This document shows positions 48,819 through 57,040 of a DNA stretch of 64,000 nucleotides, piece after piece. Under the pieces are notes generated by a model, which searched no databases, was not told the origin of the DNA, and saw only the letters and a program-made list of their open reading frames with translations. Each line of letters starts with the position of its first letter. Positions within the stretch are counted from its first letter, which is position 1. The translations under genes and the position numbers were made by a program. The stretch comes from Streptococcus mitis (GTDB taxonomy: Bacteria > Bacillota > Bacilli > Lactobacillales > Streptococcaceae): positions 992,001 to 1,056,000 of the forward strand of contig NZ_CABGJU010000001.1 in assembly GCF_902159415.1 (NCBI RefSeq). Reading direction: 5' to 3'.

Positions 48819-48850
48819 AACAAAAAGCCACACAATCATTGCGTGACTTT
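48819..48850 (-). terminator. Hairpin before the HNH gene
   Basis: On minus, AAAGTCACGCAA pairs with TTGTGTGGCTTT around TGA with two wobbles and is followed by TTTTTGTTTTTA. It lies between the minihelix region and the HNH start and would shorten transcripts from upstream. Its strength is unclear because late genes must be read through it. Confidence 0.6.
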
Positions 48851-48864
48851 ATGAAGACCTCTCA

Positions 48865-48899
48865 TGAGAATAGTGGGATTTGCACCCACTCGTATTCCC
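48865..48899 (-). ncRNA. tRNA acceptor/T-arm minihelix
   Basis: On minus, GGGAATA-CGA-GTGGG-TGCAAAT-CCCAC-TATTCTC-A. This is a 7-bp acceptor stem (one G-T), a 5-bp T stem with a seven-base T-like loop, and an A in discriminator position. The D and anticodon arms are absent, with CGA in their place. It may be a deletion remnant of a tRNA or a functional minihelix. A full tRNA cannot be built here. Confidence 0.5.
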
Positions 48900-48910
48900 A
48901 AAAATAAAAA

Positions 48911-48995
48911 CGGTGTTAGGATGTTTGGAGGTACTATGAAACTATAAAATTAAAAACGCAAAGGAAAATCAACAATGAATACTTTCCTAACACCG
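48911..48995. repeat. 11-bp inverted repeat in late-region leader
   Basis: CGGTGTTAGGA (48911-48921) faces TCCTAACACCG (48985-48995) with 63 bases between. The interval is A/T-rich and non-coding. It may form a long RNA hairpin or a DNA site for the late regulator or the terminase. The adjacent part of the interval (49021-49050) holds ATCAGC-AATAG-GCTGAT, a short hairpin. Confidence 0.6.
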
Positions 48996-49050
48996 AATTA
49001 AAAAATAAATAGGAGTCATCAGCCTATTGCTGATACTATCATAATACCAC

Positions 49051-49470
49051 TTAATTAGTGCCATTTAGTGCCATTAGTGCCATTTTTTTAATAGCGTTTC
49101 TTCTCACCCGTTTAATAGTCGTCCGACTACACCGAAGTTGTATCTGCACCTCGTTCCAAGATAGGCCATCGATATAGAGTAAGCGCATGACGATATTCTC
49201 TATAGGGTCATCTAAATTCTCGATCCATTTGATTGTTTCTTGTTGTTTCTGATACAACCCTGCAATTTCCTCATAGAGTTCATCTGACCTATCAATCACA
49301 CGGATATTCATATCTTCAGTTTGATTATTATTCGATGGTGACTTAGGCATATTATCAAACGACTGCCCCTTAACACTTGAAGACCTAAGACCAATAATTT
49401 CATTGTGTAATGACTTGATTTTAATGTTCGTATAAGGTAATTGCTTTAATCGTTTTTCAATGTCAGTCAA
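49051..49470 (-). CDS. Phage late transcription regulator (ArpU/DUF1492 type)
   Basis: 139 residues. The C-terminal half is a sigma-region-4-like helix-turn-helix (MRLLYIDGLSWNEVQIQLRCSRTTIKRVRRNAIKKM in the family pattern). It has a Ser/Asn-rich linker in the middle. Such proteins activate late genes in streptococcal and staphylococcal phages. The coding end contains three direct copies of TTAGTGCCAT (plus strand 49055-49083), which could themselves be sites. Confidence 0.82.
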   Translation of the reverse strand: MTDIEKRLKQLPYTNIKIKSLHNEIIGLRSSSVKGQSFDNMPKSPSNNNQTEDMNIRVIDRSDELYEEIAGLYQKQQETIKWIENLDDPIENIVMRLLYIDGLSWNEVQIQLRCSRTTIKRVRRNAIKKMALMALNGTN

Positions 49471-49471
49471 T

Positions 49472-49705
49472 CTATCCCTCCCCTATCAAAACATTCATAG
49501 GAAGATTAAAGTACGTTGCTACATCTTCCACTTGATAAAAGTTAGGTCTTGTCTTGCATGCTTCCCATTTATAAATATCTGATTGACCGTATCCTAAGAT
49601 ATAACCTAATTCCTCTTGTGACAACTTATTATCTTTTCGCTTTTGCCTTAGCATAAAAGCAAATCGCTTTTGTTGATTGTCATTTAATCTTTGCTCGTAG
49701 TTCAT
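49472..49705 (-). CDS. XRE-type DNA-binding protein
   Basis: 77 residues with an HTH typical of Cro/CI: RFAFMLRQKRKDNKLSQEELGYILGYGQSDIYKWE (in pieces). It lies between the late regulator and MazG gene. It may tune late-gene expression. Overlaps the MazG end by 26 bases. Confidence 0.8.
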   Translation of the reverse strand: MNYEQRLNDNQQKRFAFMLRQKRKDNKLSQEELGYILGYGQSDIYKWEACKTRPNFYQVEDVATYFNLPMNVLIGEG

Positions 49706-50183
49706 CTGGCAAGTCCTCCCATTTCACGAAACTACCATCAATCCAGCGACCTTTACGGTCTTTGATTTCCTGGTATGCTAGTTCAAAGCATTCATCGAAA
49801 TCATATCCAAGATTTTTTAGATAACCAATACAGCGTACTAGATTGTGTCTGCACATTAATTTACTAGCGAATCCTTGAGACAGTTGAAACTCACTAATGT
49901 TTGTATTGATTGAGATTAATGTTTCCGGAATTTCTTTCTTCCGTAAACTACCAGATTCCTCAAAAATCTGATTAACATCCTCTTTGATTAATAGTGCTAG
50001 ACCGACAATCACGACTGCACAATCTCCGATGCTATCTTTCATGACTTTTTCATTCTTCTTGAGATAGCCAGCGCATAGTTCACCGAATTCCTCACTCAAC
50101 TTGAGTGACTGCTTGTCTAATCTTCCACCGTTTTCTAAATCGCGATCAATAAACCATTGTTTTACATTTTCTAGTGTGTTCAT
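49680..50183 (-). CDS. MazG-like nucleotide pyrophosphohydrolase
   Basis: 167 residues with the MazG metal motif EEFGELCAGYLKKN (ExxE) and DSIGDCAVVIVGLA (DxxxD-like). Phage MazG proteins hydrolyse NTPs or (p)ppGpp-related nucleotides to alter host metabolism. Overlaps the next gene by 4 bases. Confidence 0.85.
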   Translation of the reverse strand: MNTLENVKQWFIDRDLENGGRLDKQSLKLSEEFGELCAGYLKKNEKVMKDSIGDCAVVIVGLALLIKEDVNQIFEESGSLRKKEIPETLISINTNISEFQLSQGFASKLMCRHNLVRCIGYLKNLGYDFDECFELAYQEIKDRKGRWIDGSFVKWEDLPDELRAKIK

Positions 50184-50368
50184 GATAACTCCTCATCTAT
50201 TTCAATTAGCATCCTTCCAAATGGATAACGTTTGATTCTTGATTTTTTTGAATATTCCTTTAATCTTTCTAAAGGAATACCTGTATACTCGTGTATTTCT
50301 TGCAAAGAACCTAAAGTTATGAATGTTTCGCCTTGGTAATAAGCGAAATCATTCTCCCAGTTTCTCAT
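50180..50368 (-). CDS. Small hypothetical phage protein
   Basis: 62 residues with a helical pattern (GSLQEIHEYTGIPLERLKEYS), possibly a winged-helix-like domain. No family recognised. Overlaps the HsdS-like gene by 20 bases on the other side, so it is in the same operon. Confidence 0.6.
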   Translation of the reverse strand: MRNWENDFAYYQGETFITLGSLQEIHEYTGIPLERLKEYSKKSRIKRYPFGRMLIEIDEELS

Positions 50369-50909
50369 TTAACTCACCTCTCTCTAAAGCTATTCCAATT
50401 TTCTCGTTATAGTAACTCAAAACCTTGCTCTCTAACTTTTTAATTTGTGTGATATTGTCTATAAAAAATTCTAAGCCTGTACTCATTTCATCCAATAACT
50501 TGACCGCTTTTAGTTGGTATTCCATGTCAGGTACATCAATCGTTAATTTTGATAATCTAGCAACCGACAAGCCTGGTTGATTATTACCATCAGCACACCG
50601 TTCTATCTCTTTGCGGTTCATCAGTAGCCAATGAAATAGATAACGCTTGTCTATCATCTCTTTCGGTTCAACCTTTAAACTATCACTATCCATCCAAAAT
50701 GGATCTCGATGGAAATAAACAGCACCAACCGTACCCTTACGAGTCAAGCGGATTGTATCACTTTCACAATTAAACTTGTCTGTCGTTCCTTTTGCGTTCA
50801 TGCCAGCGCCATAGATAAAATAAGGTCCGTCTGTTTCTTTCGTTTTAGCACCTGAAATAAGCTCGCAAACTTCTAGCAATCCGTACGTTGTTATCTTATC
50901 TGGTTTCAT
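50349..50909 (-). CDS. Type I restriction specificity (HsdS)-like half protein
   Basis: 186 residues: one target recognition domain (ITTYGLLEVCELISGAKTKE, PYFIYGAGM, IRLTRKGTVGAVYFHRDPFW) and one conserved helix pair (LDEMSTGLEFFIDNITQIKKLESK). A full HsdS is about twice as long and carries two TRDs; dimers of half-length proteins are known for type I-like and type IIG/S systems. It overlaps the adjacent methyltransferase stop by 4 bases, so the two form a pair. No HsdR gene is visible. Confidence 0.82.
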   Translation of the reverse strand: MKPDKITTYGLLEVCELISGAKTKETDGPYFIYGAGMNAKGTTDKFNCESDTIRLTRKGTVGAVYFHRDPFWMDSDSLKVEPKEMIDKRYLFHWLLMNRKEIERCADGNNQPGLSVARLSKLTIDVPDMEYQLKAVKLLDEMSTGLEFFIDNITQIKKLESKVLSYYNEKIGIALERGELNEKLGE

Positions 50910-51823
50910 TCTAATCCTACTGCAAAATTATAAGCCAATAAATAATCATCTAAGACCTTGTGGCATTTTGTGATGAATGATTTTAAATCAATATCTGCAT
51001 TAAAGAATTGAATCAAGACTAATTGACTTGCTAAATGCTTTTCAAGGTGGTCAATTGCCATTTGATCTAATTCAGCATTCACTTTATCAATGTCTATTTC
51101 TTCTTTCTCTACTGGTTTCTTAGGTATTACCCAGTTAAAATCTGAGTTTAATTTGTCAGATTCTTGATATTCAACTTTTTTAGTTTTACAATCATAAATT
51201 TCTTTTGAAATTTCAGGAGTATTCTTCTCTTTGTCAATTACTAAGAATATGACATTGATAGGAGTGTCCTCAAATCCATTTTGAATCTCATTCAATTCAA
51301 CGAGATTATTACCAACTAGCTCTCTCATTTTTTTCTCAGATTGACGATAAGCAATACCAGGGAACATGATATAAAATCCGTAACGCTTAGTATAATTCAT
51401 GGACTTCAGTAGAAAGATATCATCTACAACACCTGATTTCTTCCACGGGTATAATTCTTTAATAGCCTGTTGGTCTTCTTCTGGTAACTCTTTCAATTTT
51501 AAAGAGTAAGGTGGATTCATAGCAATCGCATCTACTTGTATATCTGATTGGTAAGTGAAAAAACTCTGATTATGCACAATCGCATGAGGGAAATTGGTTT
51601 TCAATGCTTCACAACTTTCCTTTTGAACTTCTACTGCATGAAAATCAGTCATACTGATAAACTGCTCCAACTGTCCAGAACCTGCAGCACCATCAAAGAC
51701 AGAAATATTTTCACCGCAGTATTGCTTTACTTTTTTAGCTAAGTATTCACGCAACGGCTTCCCTGTCACATACTCAGCAAATTTATTAGCTTTCTCACGG
51801 TTGTTATGTTCTACGAACGTCAT
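50906..51823 (-). CDS. N6-adenine DNA methyltransferase (HsdM-like)
   Basis: 305 residues. The SAM motif I FDGAAGSGQLEQF and motif IV NPPYSLK identify an N6-adenine methyltransferase. It is shorter than HsdM (about 520) and lacks its N-terminal helical domain. With the half-HsdS next door it could methylate phage DNA and protect it from host type I restriction. It overlaps both neighbours. Confidence 0.87.
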   Translation of the reverse strand: MTFVEHNNREKANKFAEYVTGKPLREYLAKKVKQYCGENISVFDGAAGSGQLEQFISMTDFHAVEVQKESCEALKTNFPHAIVHNQSFFTYQSDIQVDAIAMNPPYSLKLKELPEEDQQAIKELYPWKKSGVVDDIFLLKSMNYTKRYGFYIMFPGIAYRQSEKKMRELVGNNLVELNEIQNGFEDTPINVIFLVIDKEKNTPEISKEIYDCKTKKVEYQESDKLNSDFNWVIPKKPVEKEEIDIDKVNAELDQMAIDHLEKHLASQLVLIQFFNADIDLKSFITKCHKVLDDYLLAYNFAVGLE

Positions 51824-52056
51824 AACATCACCTCATTTCCAATTTCTGTATCATTATATTTCTGCTCACTAACCACAAACACGTTACCGTTGACTGTGAT
51901 AGTGAAAAGACTCCCAATTTTTTTCTTATCTGTAACCTTGCCAGTAATCTGATACTTACTATCAGCATGATAGACTAGCAAGGGTTTTTGTGCTTCACGT
52001 TGCATGAATAATAAGCAAGTTGTTAGTAAGGCATAGCCAATTAAAAAACGTTTCAA
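51820..52056 (-). CDS. DUF1372 phage protein
   Basis: 78 residues; an N-terminal hydrophobic segment (FLIGYALLTTCLLFMQ) suggests a membrane anchor or weak signal peptide, then a small beta domain (YQITGKVTDKKKIGSLFTI). Matches DUF1372 of streptococcal phages. Function unknown. Confidence 0.75.
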   Translation of the reverse strand: MKRFLIGYALLTTCLLFMQREAQKPLLVYHADSKYQITGKVTDKKKIGSLFTITVNGNVFVVSEQKYNDTEIGNEVML

Positions 52057-52334
52057 TCTGTGACCTCCTGCTTTGATTTAAAAGGCAATTCTTTTCTTGC
52101 TTCACTCATAATAAAAGGATTGTCTGTTGGCAATGTTGCGAAGTATGTTCTCAATACTGCTGCTTGACAAAAAATCATTTCATCAAAAACTAGCTGACAT
52201 AACTCCACTAAACACTCCTCAATATCAAAGACCTCGTTATCGTCTTCACTATCCATTTGTTCTTCATAAAATTCTGCAATTTCACAAGCTTTTCTGTACA
52301 ACTTACCTGCAAAATCTCTTTTCATTTCTTCCAT
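52053..52334 (-). CDS. Hypothetical phage protein
   Basis: 93 residues, acidic and helical (EFYEEQMDSEDDNEVFDIEE) with no recognisable domain. The ATG at 52334 is chosen for GAGGTGG about 5 bases before it; the alternative is three codons downstream. Overlaps the next gene by one base. Confidence 0.6.
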   Translation of the reverse strand: MEEMKRDFAGKLYRKACEIAEFYEEQMDSEDDNEVFDIEECLVELCQLVFDEMIFCQAAVLRTYFATLPTDNPFIMSEARKELPFKSKQEVTD

Positions 52335-52861
52335 CACTCCACCTCTTCGATCTCAATCCCGGGGCAATCAAACACCCAACCGAAGCCAGCTTCTTCTAAT
52401 TGTTTGCGGGTGTGTCTAATTTGTCTATCGCTAGAATATTCTTTTGCTCCGAAATACCATTCTTGAATAATTTTGCCATATTTAAGAAATCTTGCTTCAT
52501 CTGGTACCCCTTTTAATTTGATCATATACCGCTTCTCTTCCTTGACTGTGTATCCGAATTGGTGCATGTTGACGAGGGTTTGAATAGGATTGCCTTCGCT
52601 ATCATTTATCCAACTATTAAACTCTTTATTTTCTAATTTTTCAGACTCATCACTGTAAGCAACCCAATCCCAAATATTAAATTCAAAATCATCTTTGTGT
52701 TCCTCATACCAATCCGCCACAAACTGCGGAATTGTAACTTTTTCGGGTTCGTCTAGTTGTTTTAAATCTTTTAAAAGTGACTGACAAACTACAATCGCTG
52801 CAATATCAAACGTTCCATTCTCCAGCTCTTTATACTTCTTAATCAATTCCTGTTTATTCAT
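52334..52861 (-). CDS. DUF1642 phage protein
   Basis: 175 residues with the DUF1642 pattern IPQFVADWYEEHKDDFEFNI and NPIQTLVNMHQFGYTVKEEKRY. This family is widespread in lactic acid bacteria phages and has no known function. Overlaps the C5 methyltransferase end by 8 bases. Confidence 0.85.
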   Translation of the reverse strand: MNKQELIKKYKELENGTFDIAAIVVCQSLLKDLKQLDEPEKVTIPQFVADWYEEHKDDFEFNIWDWVAYSDESEKLENKEFNSWINDSEGNPIQTLVNMHQFGYTVKEEKRYMIKLKGVPDEARFLKYGKIIQEWYFGAKEYSSDRQIRHTRKQLEEAGFGWVFDCPGIEIEEVE

Positions 52862-53624
52862 CTTCCAACTCCTTTTTAACTTTTTTTAAAATCTCTATTA
52901 CTAGCTTTTGTGGAATGTTTGACCGTTCATTATATGACTTAGAGAATTTTCCCCACTCTATTTCTTGTTTGATAATGTCATTTTTAAGACCTAAATCAAG
53001 ATTACTAGCAAACTTTGTAGGTTTCTGCAAAGGGTAGTCATAATTGTTGTAGCGTGTGAGATTGAGATGTGGGAGTTTAAAACCCATGACATCCTCAATA
53101 TATTTCCACAAGCGCCCACTTGCTGGGTTCTCTATGATGAAATATTTAGGGTTATACCGCTTGATGATCTCAATGGTATTAAAAGCACAAAGTTCCCCAT
53201 TTACCCTTTTCATAAATTGACGATCATACTGATAATTTATATAAGCTTTCTCATAGTCAGAGGCGTTCCTAATCGTAAACATGCTAGGCTCCCTTTGTGG
53301 AGCAAAGAGGCTATCTGAGAGGTCTTCTTGTTTCCAGCAAGCGTTACCCTCGCACATAGCACTAGCATTACTCCAGCTTTCACAAGGTGGACTTGCTATG
53401 ATTAAGTCCGGCTTAGGCAATTTGTCAAGTTTGTCAAAAAGTGTGTTGTCTCCAAACAAGCGCCCGTAGTCAGCAAGGTTCAAATTTATAAAATGATCGT
53501 TCTTGTTTTCTATGTCTATTCCGATTGGATAGATGTCAATGTTTGCCCCCCCCGAACTATTCAGGGCTTTCACGCCTTTTGTATAGCTGCCATTCCCACT
53601 ATCGAACAACGCCCATACTATCAT
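52854..53624 (-). CDS. DNA cytosine-5 methyltransferase-like protein
   Basis: 256 residues. The motif IV catalytic Pro-Cys is visible in IASPPCESWSNAS and the motif VI Glu-Asn-Pro in YFIIENPASG. The motif I region is ALFDSGNGSYTKGV. A target recognition domain between motifs VIII and IX is poorly defined, so the recognised site cannot be predicted. It probably protects phage DNA. Overlaps neighbours on both sides by 4-8 bases. Confidence 0.82.
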   Translation of the reverse strand: MIVWALFDSGNGSYTKGVKALNSSGGANIDIYPIGIDIENKNDHFINLNLADYGRLFGDNTLFDKLDKLPKPDLIIASPPCESWSNASAMCEGNACWKQEDLSDSLFAPQREPSMFTIRNASDYEKAYINYQYDRQFMKRVNGELCAFNTIEIIKRYNPKYFIIENPASGRLWKYIEDVMGFKLPHLNLTRYNNYDYPLQKPTKFASNLDLGLKNDIIKQEIEWGKFSKSYNERSNIPQKLVIEILKKVKKELEDE

Positions 53625-53803
53625 TCTTCCAACTCCTTCAACTGTTTTTTCATCTTCTTCAACTGCTTTTTCAAATACTCTCTGTGAGCAGTCCTATTCT
53701 GTGCTACTGACTTCTCACAAGGTTGTGAGTATTCGATAATATCAGCTTCCGTCTTTTCGATTGAATGTTTCAATGTTTTAATCATTTGTTGTTTGATACT
53801 CAT
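53621..53803 (-). CDS. Small coiled-coil phage protein
   Basis: 60 residues ending in a lysine-rich coiled coil (YLKKQLKKMKKQLKELEE). No family. Overlaps both neighbours by 4 bases. Confidence 0.65.
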   Translation of the reverse strand: MSIKQQMIKTLKHSIEKTEADIIEYSQPCEKSVAQNRTAHREYLKKQLKKMKKQLKELEE

Positions 53804-54021
53804 TCAAACACCTCTCTCAACTCCACAACTTCCTCATTGTGGTTAAACGGTTCATAGGCTAACCGTCCAATACCTTTACTGTTTACCCCGTTCTTTTCGT
53901 CTGTCGCATATTTTAAAAATAATGCTTTCTTACAGACATAACATCGAATAGAGATTGTATCAGGTTTCACTTTTCTGATATAACACTCTCCACAAAACGG
54001 ACATTGTACGTCAACTTTCAT
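53800..54021 (-). CDS. Small zinc-ribbon protein
   Basis: 73 residues. Two cysteine pairs, CPFCGEC and CYVCK, form a zinc ribbon, followed by a charged end. ATG at 54021 chosen with GGAG six bases upstream. It borders the putative origin. Confidence 0.7.
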   Translation of the reverse strand: MKVDVQCPFCGECYIRKVKPDTISIRCYVCKKALFLKYATDEKNGVNSKGIGRLAYEPFNHNEEVVELREVFE

Positions 54022-54053
54022 TTTCAACTCCTAAAATTGTTCAAAAAATTAAA

Positions 54054-54333
54054 TGCAACCGTGCAACCGATAAAAAACAAAATTTAAAAAATAAAATTTA
54101 AGAATCCTTATTTAATAGGCTTTCTCTATTATTAATACTTTTATTAATACTTTTTTAAAAAATAACGGTTAATCGGTTGCATTATATAAAAATAGTATAA
54201 AAAAGTCAGTATTATCAAGGGTTTAAGGGTGCAACCGTTCTTTCGATTTATCGGTTGCATATCGGTTGCATGCAACCGTTCTTCCTAAAAAGTGCAACCG
54301 ATGCAACCGATAGAATTTCAAAATGCAACCGAT
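54054..54333. other. Putative phage replication origin with iterons
   Basis: The 312 bases between 54022 and 54333 hold ten copies of the TGCAACCG core (mostly TGCAACCGAT or TGCAACCGTT) in both orientations: 54054, 54062, 54172 (reverse), 54230, 54250 (reverse), 54261 (reverse), 54271, 54293, 54302 and 54324. They flank an A/T-rich block (54072-54165) with repeats of ATTAATACTTTT. Next to VirE-like helicase and PrimPol genes, this looks like an origin with an initiator-binding array and a melting element. Confidence 0.8.
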
Positions 54334-55668
54334 CTATTTTTCTTTAATTCGCTTAAATCCTTTAGTATTTTTTCCACCGATTCTGAACTGACCTTTTTCC
54401 CAGCCAGGATGATTATCCATAATCATATTGATTTTAGTTGATAACTTTTTATCATTTGAATTTCTCATAAAGAGGTTATACATCATTTCACGAGTTGAGA
54501 CTTTTTCCAATTTTTTAGAACCAGCTTCAAACTCACTACTATTATCAAAATACTTACTTGTATACTGATGTTGTTGCTGAATAGACCAGCTCGACCAATT
54601 ATCAGGAATAGGCATTTCCAGATATTCAAGTACCTGTAATTCAACTTCATCACGGTACATGAATTTCTCACGATAGATTTCCAATCGTTCTTCAGTTTCT
54701 TTATCAAACATCAAATCAGCACCAGCTTTATAGATTGTGACAGCCTCGCCCCAAATTTGTTCTACTGTTTCAGGTTCGATTTCCATAGGGTGTTTCTTTT
54801 GCTTTTCGATATTTGCGAGTACAGGTAGGAATCTACGTTCACCTGTTTTGTCTTTTAGGTATTCCTTCTGATTTGTTGTACGTGCCAGGACAAAGTTTTT
54901 AGCAAATTCTTCAGTACGCTTCATGTAAGGTTTACGAAAACGTAAGCTTGTTTTTGAGATAAAAGCTTTTGTTTCAGCGAAACTCATTCGGTTACTAGCA
55001 ACCATTTCATCATCATTGATAATTAATGCTTTTAACATGATGTCGTAGTTATCTTTGTTCGCAAAATCTGTGACAGCATCGGTATACCACTCACCACCTA
55101 ATTTTTGAAGGAGCGAGGTTTTTCCAACACCTTGACCACCTACGAGGTCTAAAACATAATCAAATTTAGCGTAAGGCTCGTATACTTTGGCGACTGCTCC
55201 AACCAACCACATTTCTGCGATTTTAGAAACTAAATCAATATCTTCTGCACCGAGATAGACTTGCAACATTTGGTTGATACGTTTACGACCATCCCAATTA
55301 CTTGCTGCACGTTCCATATATTCCATAACTGGATTGTATGACCTTTCTGAGAAGAAGGTTTCTATGCCATCCAGCATCGCTTGGTTTGAGAAAGCAACAC
55401 CTAATACACTTTCAAAATAAACTTTTACAACTGAATCAAAATTAGAGGGTAACTCTCCTTTTTTAAAAAAAGTATTTCCAATTCTGATATCTTTGGTTAG
55501 TTCATGCTCTTGTGAAAATTCATTATGTTTTAGGTAAATACTTAATTGATCATCAGCCTTAAAAGAAAGAAGTACATTATTTGGACTGTTAGATTTAATG
55601 CCTCCTTTATCATTCAGTATCATTGTATCTTGTGAATTTATGCTAACTACATTACCAATTGTTCTCAC
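54334..55668 (-). CDS. VirE-like (virulence-associated E) phage helicase
   Basis: 444 residues, P-loop NTPase of the VirE/superfamily 3 type with Walker A GGQGVGKTSLLQKLG and Walker B-like ALIINDDEMVA, and arginine-finger segment ARTTNQKEYLKDKTGERRF. It unwinds DNA at the origin, probably with the PrimPol gene just upstream. The last iteron abuts its stop. Confidence 0.88.
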   Translation of the reverse strand: MRTIGNVVSINSQDTMILNDKGGIKSNSPNNVLLSFKADDQLSIYLKHNEFSQEHELTKDIRIGNTFFKKGELPSNFDSVVKVYFESVLGVAFSNQAMLDGIETFFSERSYNPVMEYMERAASNWDGRKRINQMLQVYLGAEDIDLVSKIAEMWLVGAVAKVYEPYAKFDYVLDLVGGQGVGKTSLLQKLGGEWYTDAVTDFANKDNYDIMLKALIINDDEMVASNRMSFAETKAFISKTSLRFRKPYMKRTEEFAKNFVLARTTNQKEYLKDKTGERRFLPVLANIEKQKKHPMEIEPETVEQIWGEAVTIYKAGADLMFDKETEERLEIYREKFMYRDEVELQVLEYLEMPIPDNWSSWSIQQQHQYTSKYFDNSSEFEAGSKKLEKVSTREMMYNLFMRNSNDKKLSTKINMIMDNHPGWEKGQFRIGGKNTKGFKRIKEK

Positions 55669-56486
55669 CTCCTATCTTTTTTAATCATACTTTCAACAGT
55701 ACGCATCACTTCCTTTTCTGACAAAGGATTTTGACTGTTAGTATTTGCTAATCTTGCTAGTTGAATGACTACTTCATCATCAACTGCTCGATATAATAGA
55801 CCACCGACGAATTTTGCCAGTTTATCATTTCGTCCACCCTCATCACCAAAACCAAGGGCGATTGTTTCAAATAGTTCAGTGGTTTGAGTTCTATCTCTGT
55901 TGTAAGACCTTCTAGCTAAATTCCTTAAACCATCTGTGCCATCGTAGGTGTGGCCATGAGTTTCTTTGTATTGTTTCTTGATTGCTCGAATTAAATCTCT
56001 GGAAGGTGTTACAATTGTTCCACCTTCCTTTGATTTTTCTAAATCCCATTCATACTGCCCTTTATCTGTTGCAGATGGTGCTACAAGAATATAGTTATTT
56101 TCGTGAGCCTTAATATCAACACCTGGTAAGAAGCCAATCATCTGTGTGATAGGTTCATCATCTCTTTTGAAATAAAAGAGGTGCTTCCCACCACTTGCAG
56201 TTTTAGCTTGTAGAGTTGGTTCAATCAGTTTTAAATATTTCCAATTTTTAAGAGACTCAAAACCATTTGATTTACCGTGTTTGTCAATATCAATAACAAA
56301 GAAATTAGTTGTTTTGAGAGCGATGTTAGCATTTGGATAACCATCCCAAAAAGCTTCAATTTCACTTGCAGTCATGGCAGGTTTATCAGCAAATTCAATT
56401 AATGGCATTTTGTTTTTAGGATTGATTGGAATGACTGAAAATCCTAAATTTTGATATTTTAGAGCGTACTCTTTCATACTAGCCAT
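55665..56486 (-). CDS. Primase-polymerase (PrimPol/AEP-like)
   Basis: 273 residues. Archaeo-eukaryotic primase-like motif I is VIDIDKHG (DxD), motif II SGGKHLFYFK (SxH) and motif III follows in DIKAHENNYILVAPS. It primes phage DNA. The start is the ATG at 56486 with AGGAGG at 8 bases. Overlaps the helicase by 4 bases. Confidence 0.87.
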   Translation of the reverse strand: MASMKEYALKYQNLGFSVIPINPKNKMPLIEFADKPAMTASEIEAFWDGYPNANIALKTTNFFVIDIDKHGKSNGFESLKNWKYLKLIEPTLQAKTASGGKHLFYFKRDDEPITQMIGFLPGVDIKAHENNYILVAPSATDKGQYEWDLEKSKEGGTIVTPSRDLIRAIKKQYKETHGHTYDGTDGLRNLARRSYNRDRTQTTELFETIALGFGDEGGRNDKLAKFVGGLLYRAVDDEVVIQLARLANTNSQNPLSEKEVMRTVESMIKKDRR

Positions 56487-56511
56487 TCCAATTTCCTCCT
56501 ATTTTTTATTC

Positions 56512-57021
56512 TTAGAATGGTAAATCATCATCACTGACTTCTAAACCTTCTGCACTTGGAAGTCCTTCAGCTTCATCAAGATCATAGCTACGGTATGTTT
56601 TACCTTTGCTTTCTGTTTCAATAATAATCAACTTGAAGTAAGAACCAACTGCTTTACGTTGTAGCGCTTCTTCAAGTGCTTTTCCGTCTTCAAAGTCTGC
56701 TTTTAAAGGCGCATCATCTGCAAATGCAAGGGCCTTTTGGAAGAATTTAATAGTACGTTGAATTGACCAAGAAATATCTTTTCCATTCCAAGTGTCTAGC
56801 GTTCCAAATGATGCATATTCAACTCGACCATCATAGTCACCACCACGGATTTCAAAGCAGTATTGGAGACTTTCCCAGCCTTTGTCTGAAATATTGAATT
56901 TAACGGATTTTAGGATTGCTTGGTATTCACCAGCTGGGATTGGTGCAGGGCCATTCGTGCTGTCTTTGCGTGGATCAAAACCTTCTTTTTTGATTGATTG
57001 TGCGATATCTAATAAACTCAT
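56512..57021 (-). CDS. DUF669 (SSB-like) protein
   Basis: 169 residues of DUF669 with AGEYQAILKSVKFNISDKGWESLQYCF (in pieces). The last residues SDDDLPF mimic the acidic tip of single-stranded DNA-binding proteins. DUF669 proteins are believed to bind ssDNA in recombination modules. Sits between PrimPol and the Sak4-like ATPase. Confidence 0.85.
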   Translation of the reverse strand: MSLLDIAQSIKKEGFDPRKDSTNGPAPIPAGEYQAILKSVKFNISDKGWESLQYCFEIRGGDYDGRVEYASFGTLDTWNGKDISWSIQRTIKFFQKALAFADDAPLKADFEDGKALEEALQRKAVGSYFKLIIIETESKGKTYRSYDLDEAEGLPSAEGLEVSDDDLPF

Positions 57022-57040
57022 GTGTTTTCTCCTTTAATTC

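Noticed and set aside
48931-49001. Two mini-frames on plus preceded by GGAGG and AAAGGA
   Set aside because: They encode only three and eight residues and lie within an inverted repeat on the opposite strand to the operon.
54054-54333. CRISPR array
   Set aside because: Repeats are short (8-10 bases), occur in both orientations and are unevenly spaced, so they are iterons.
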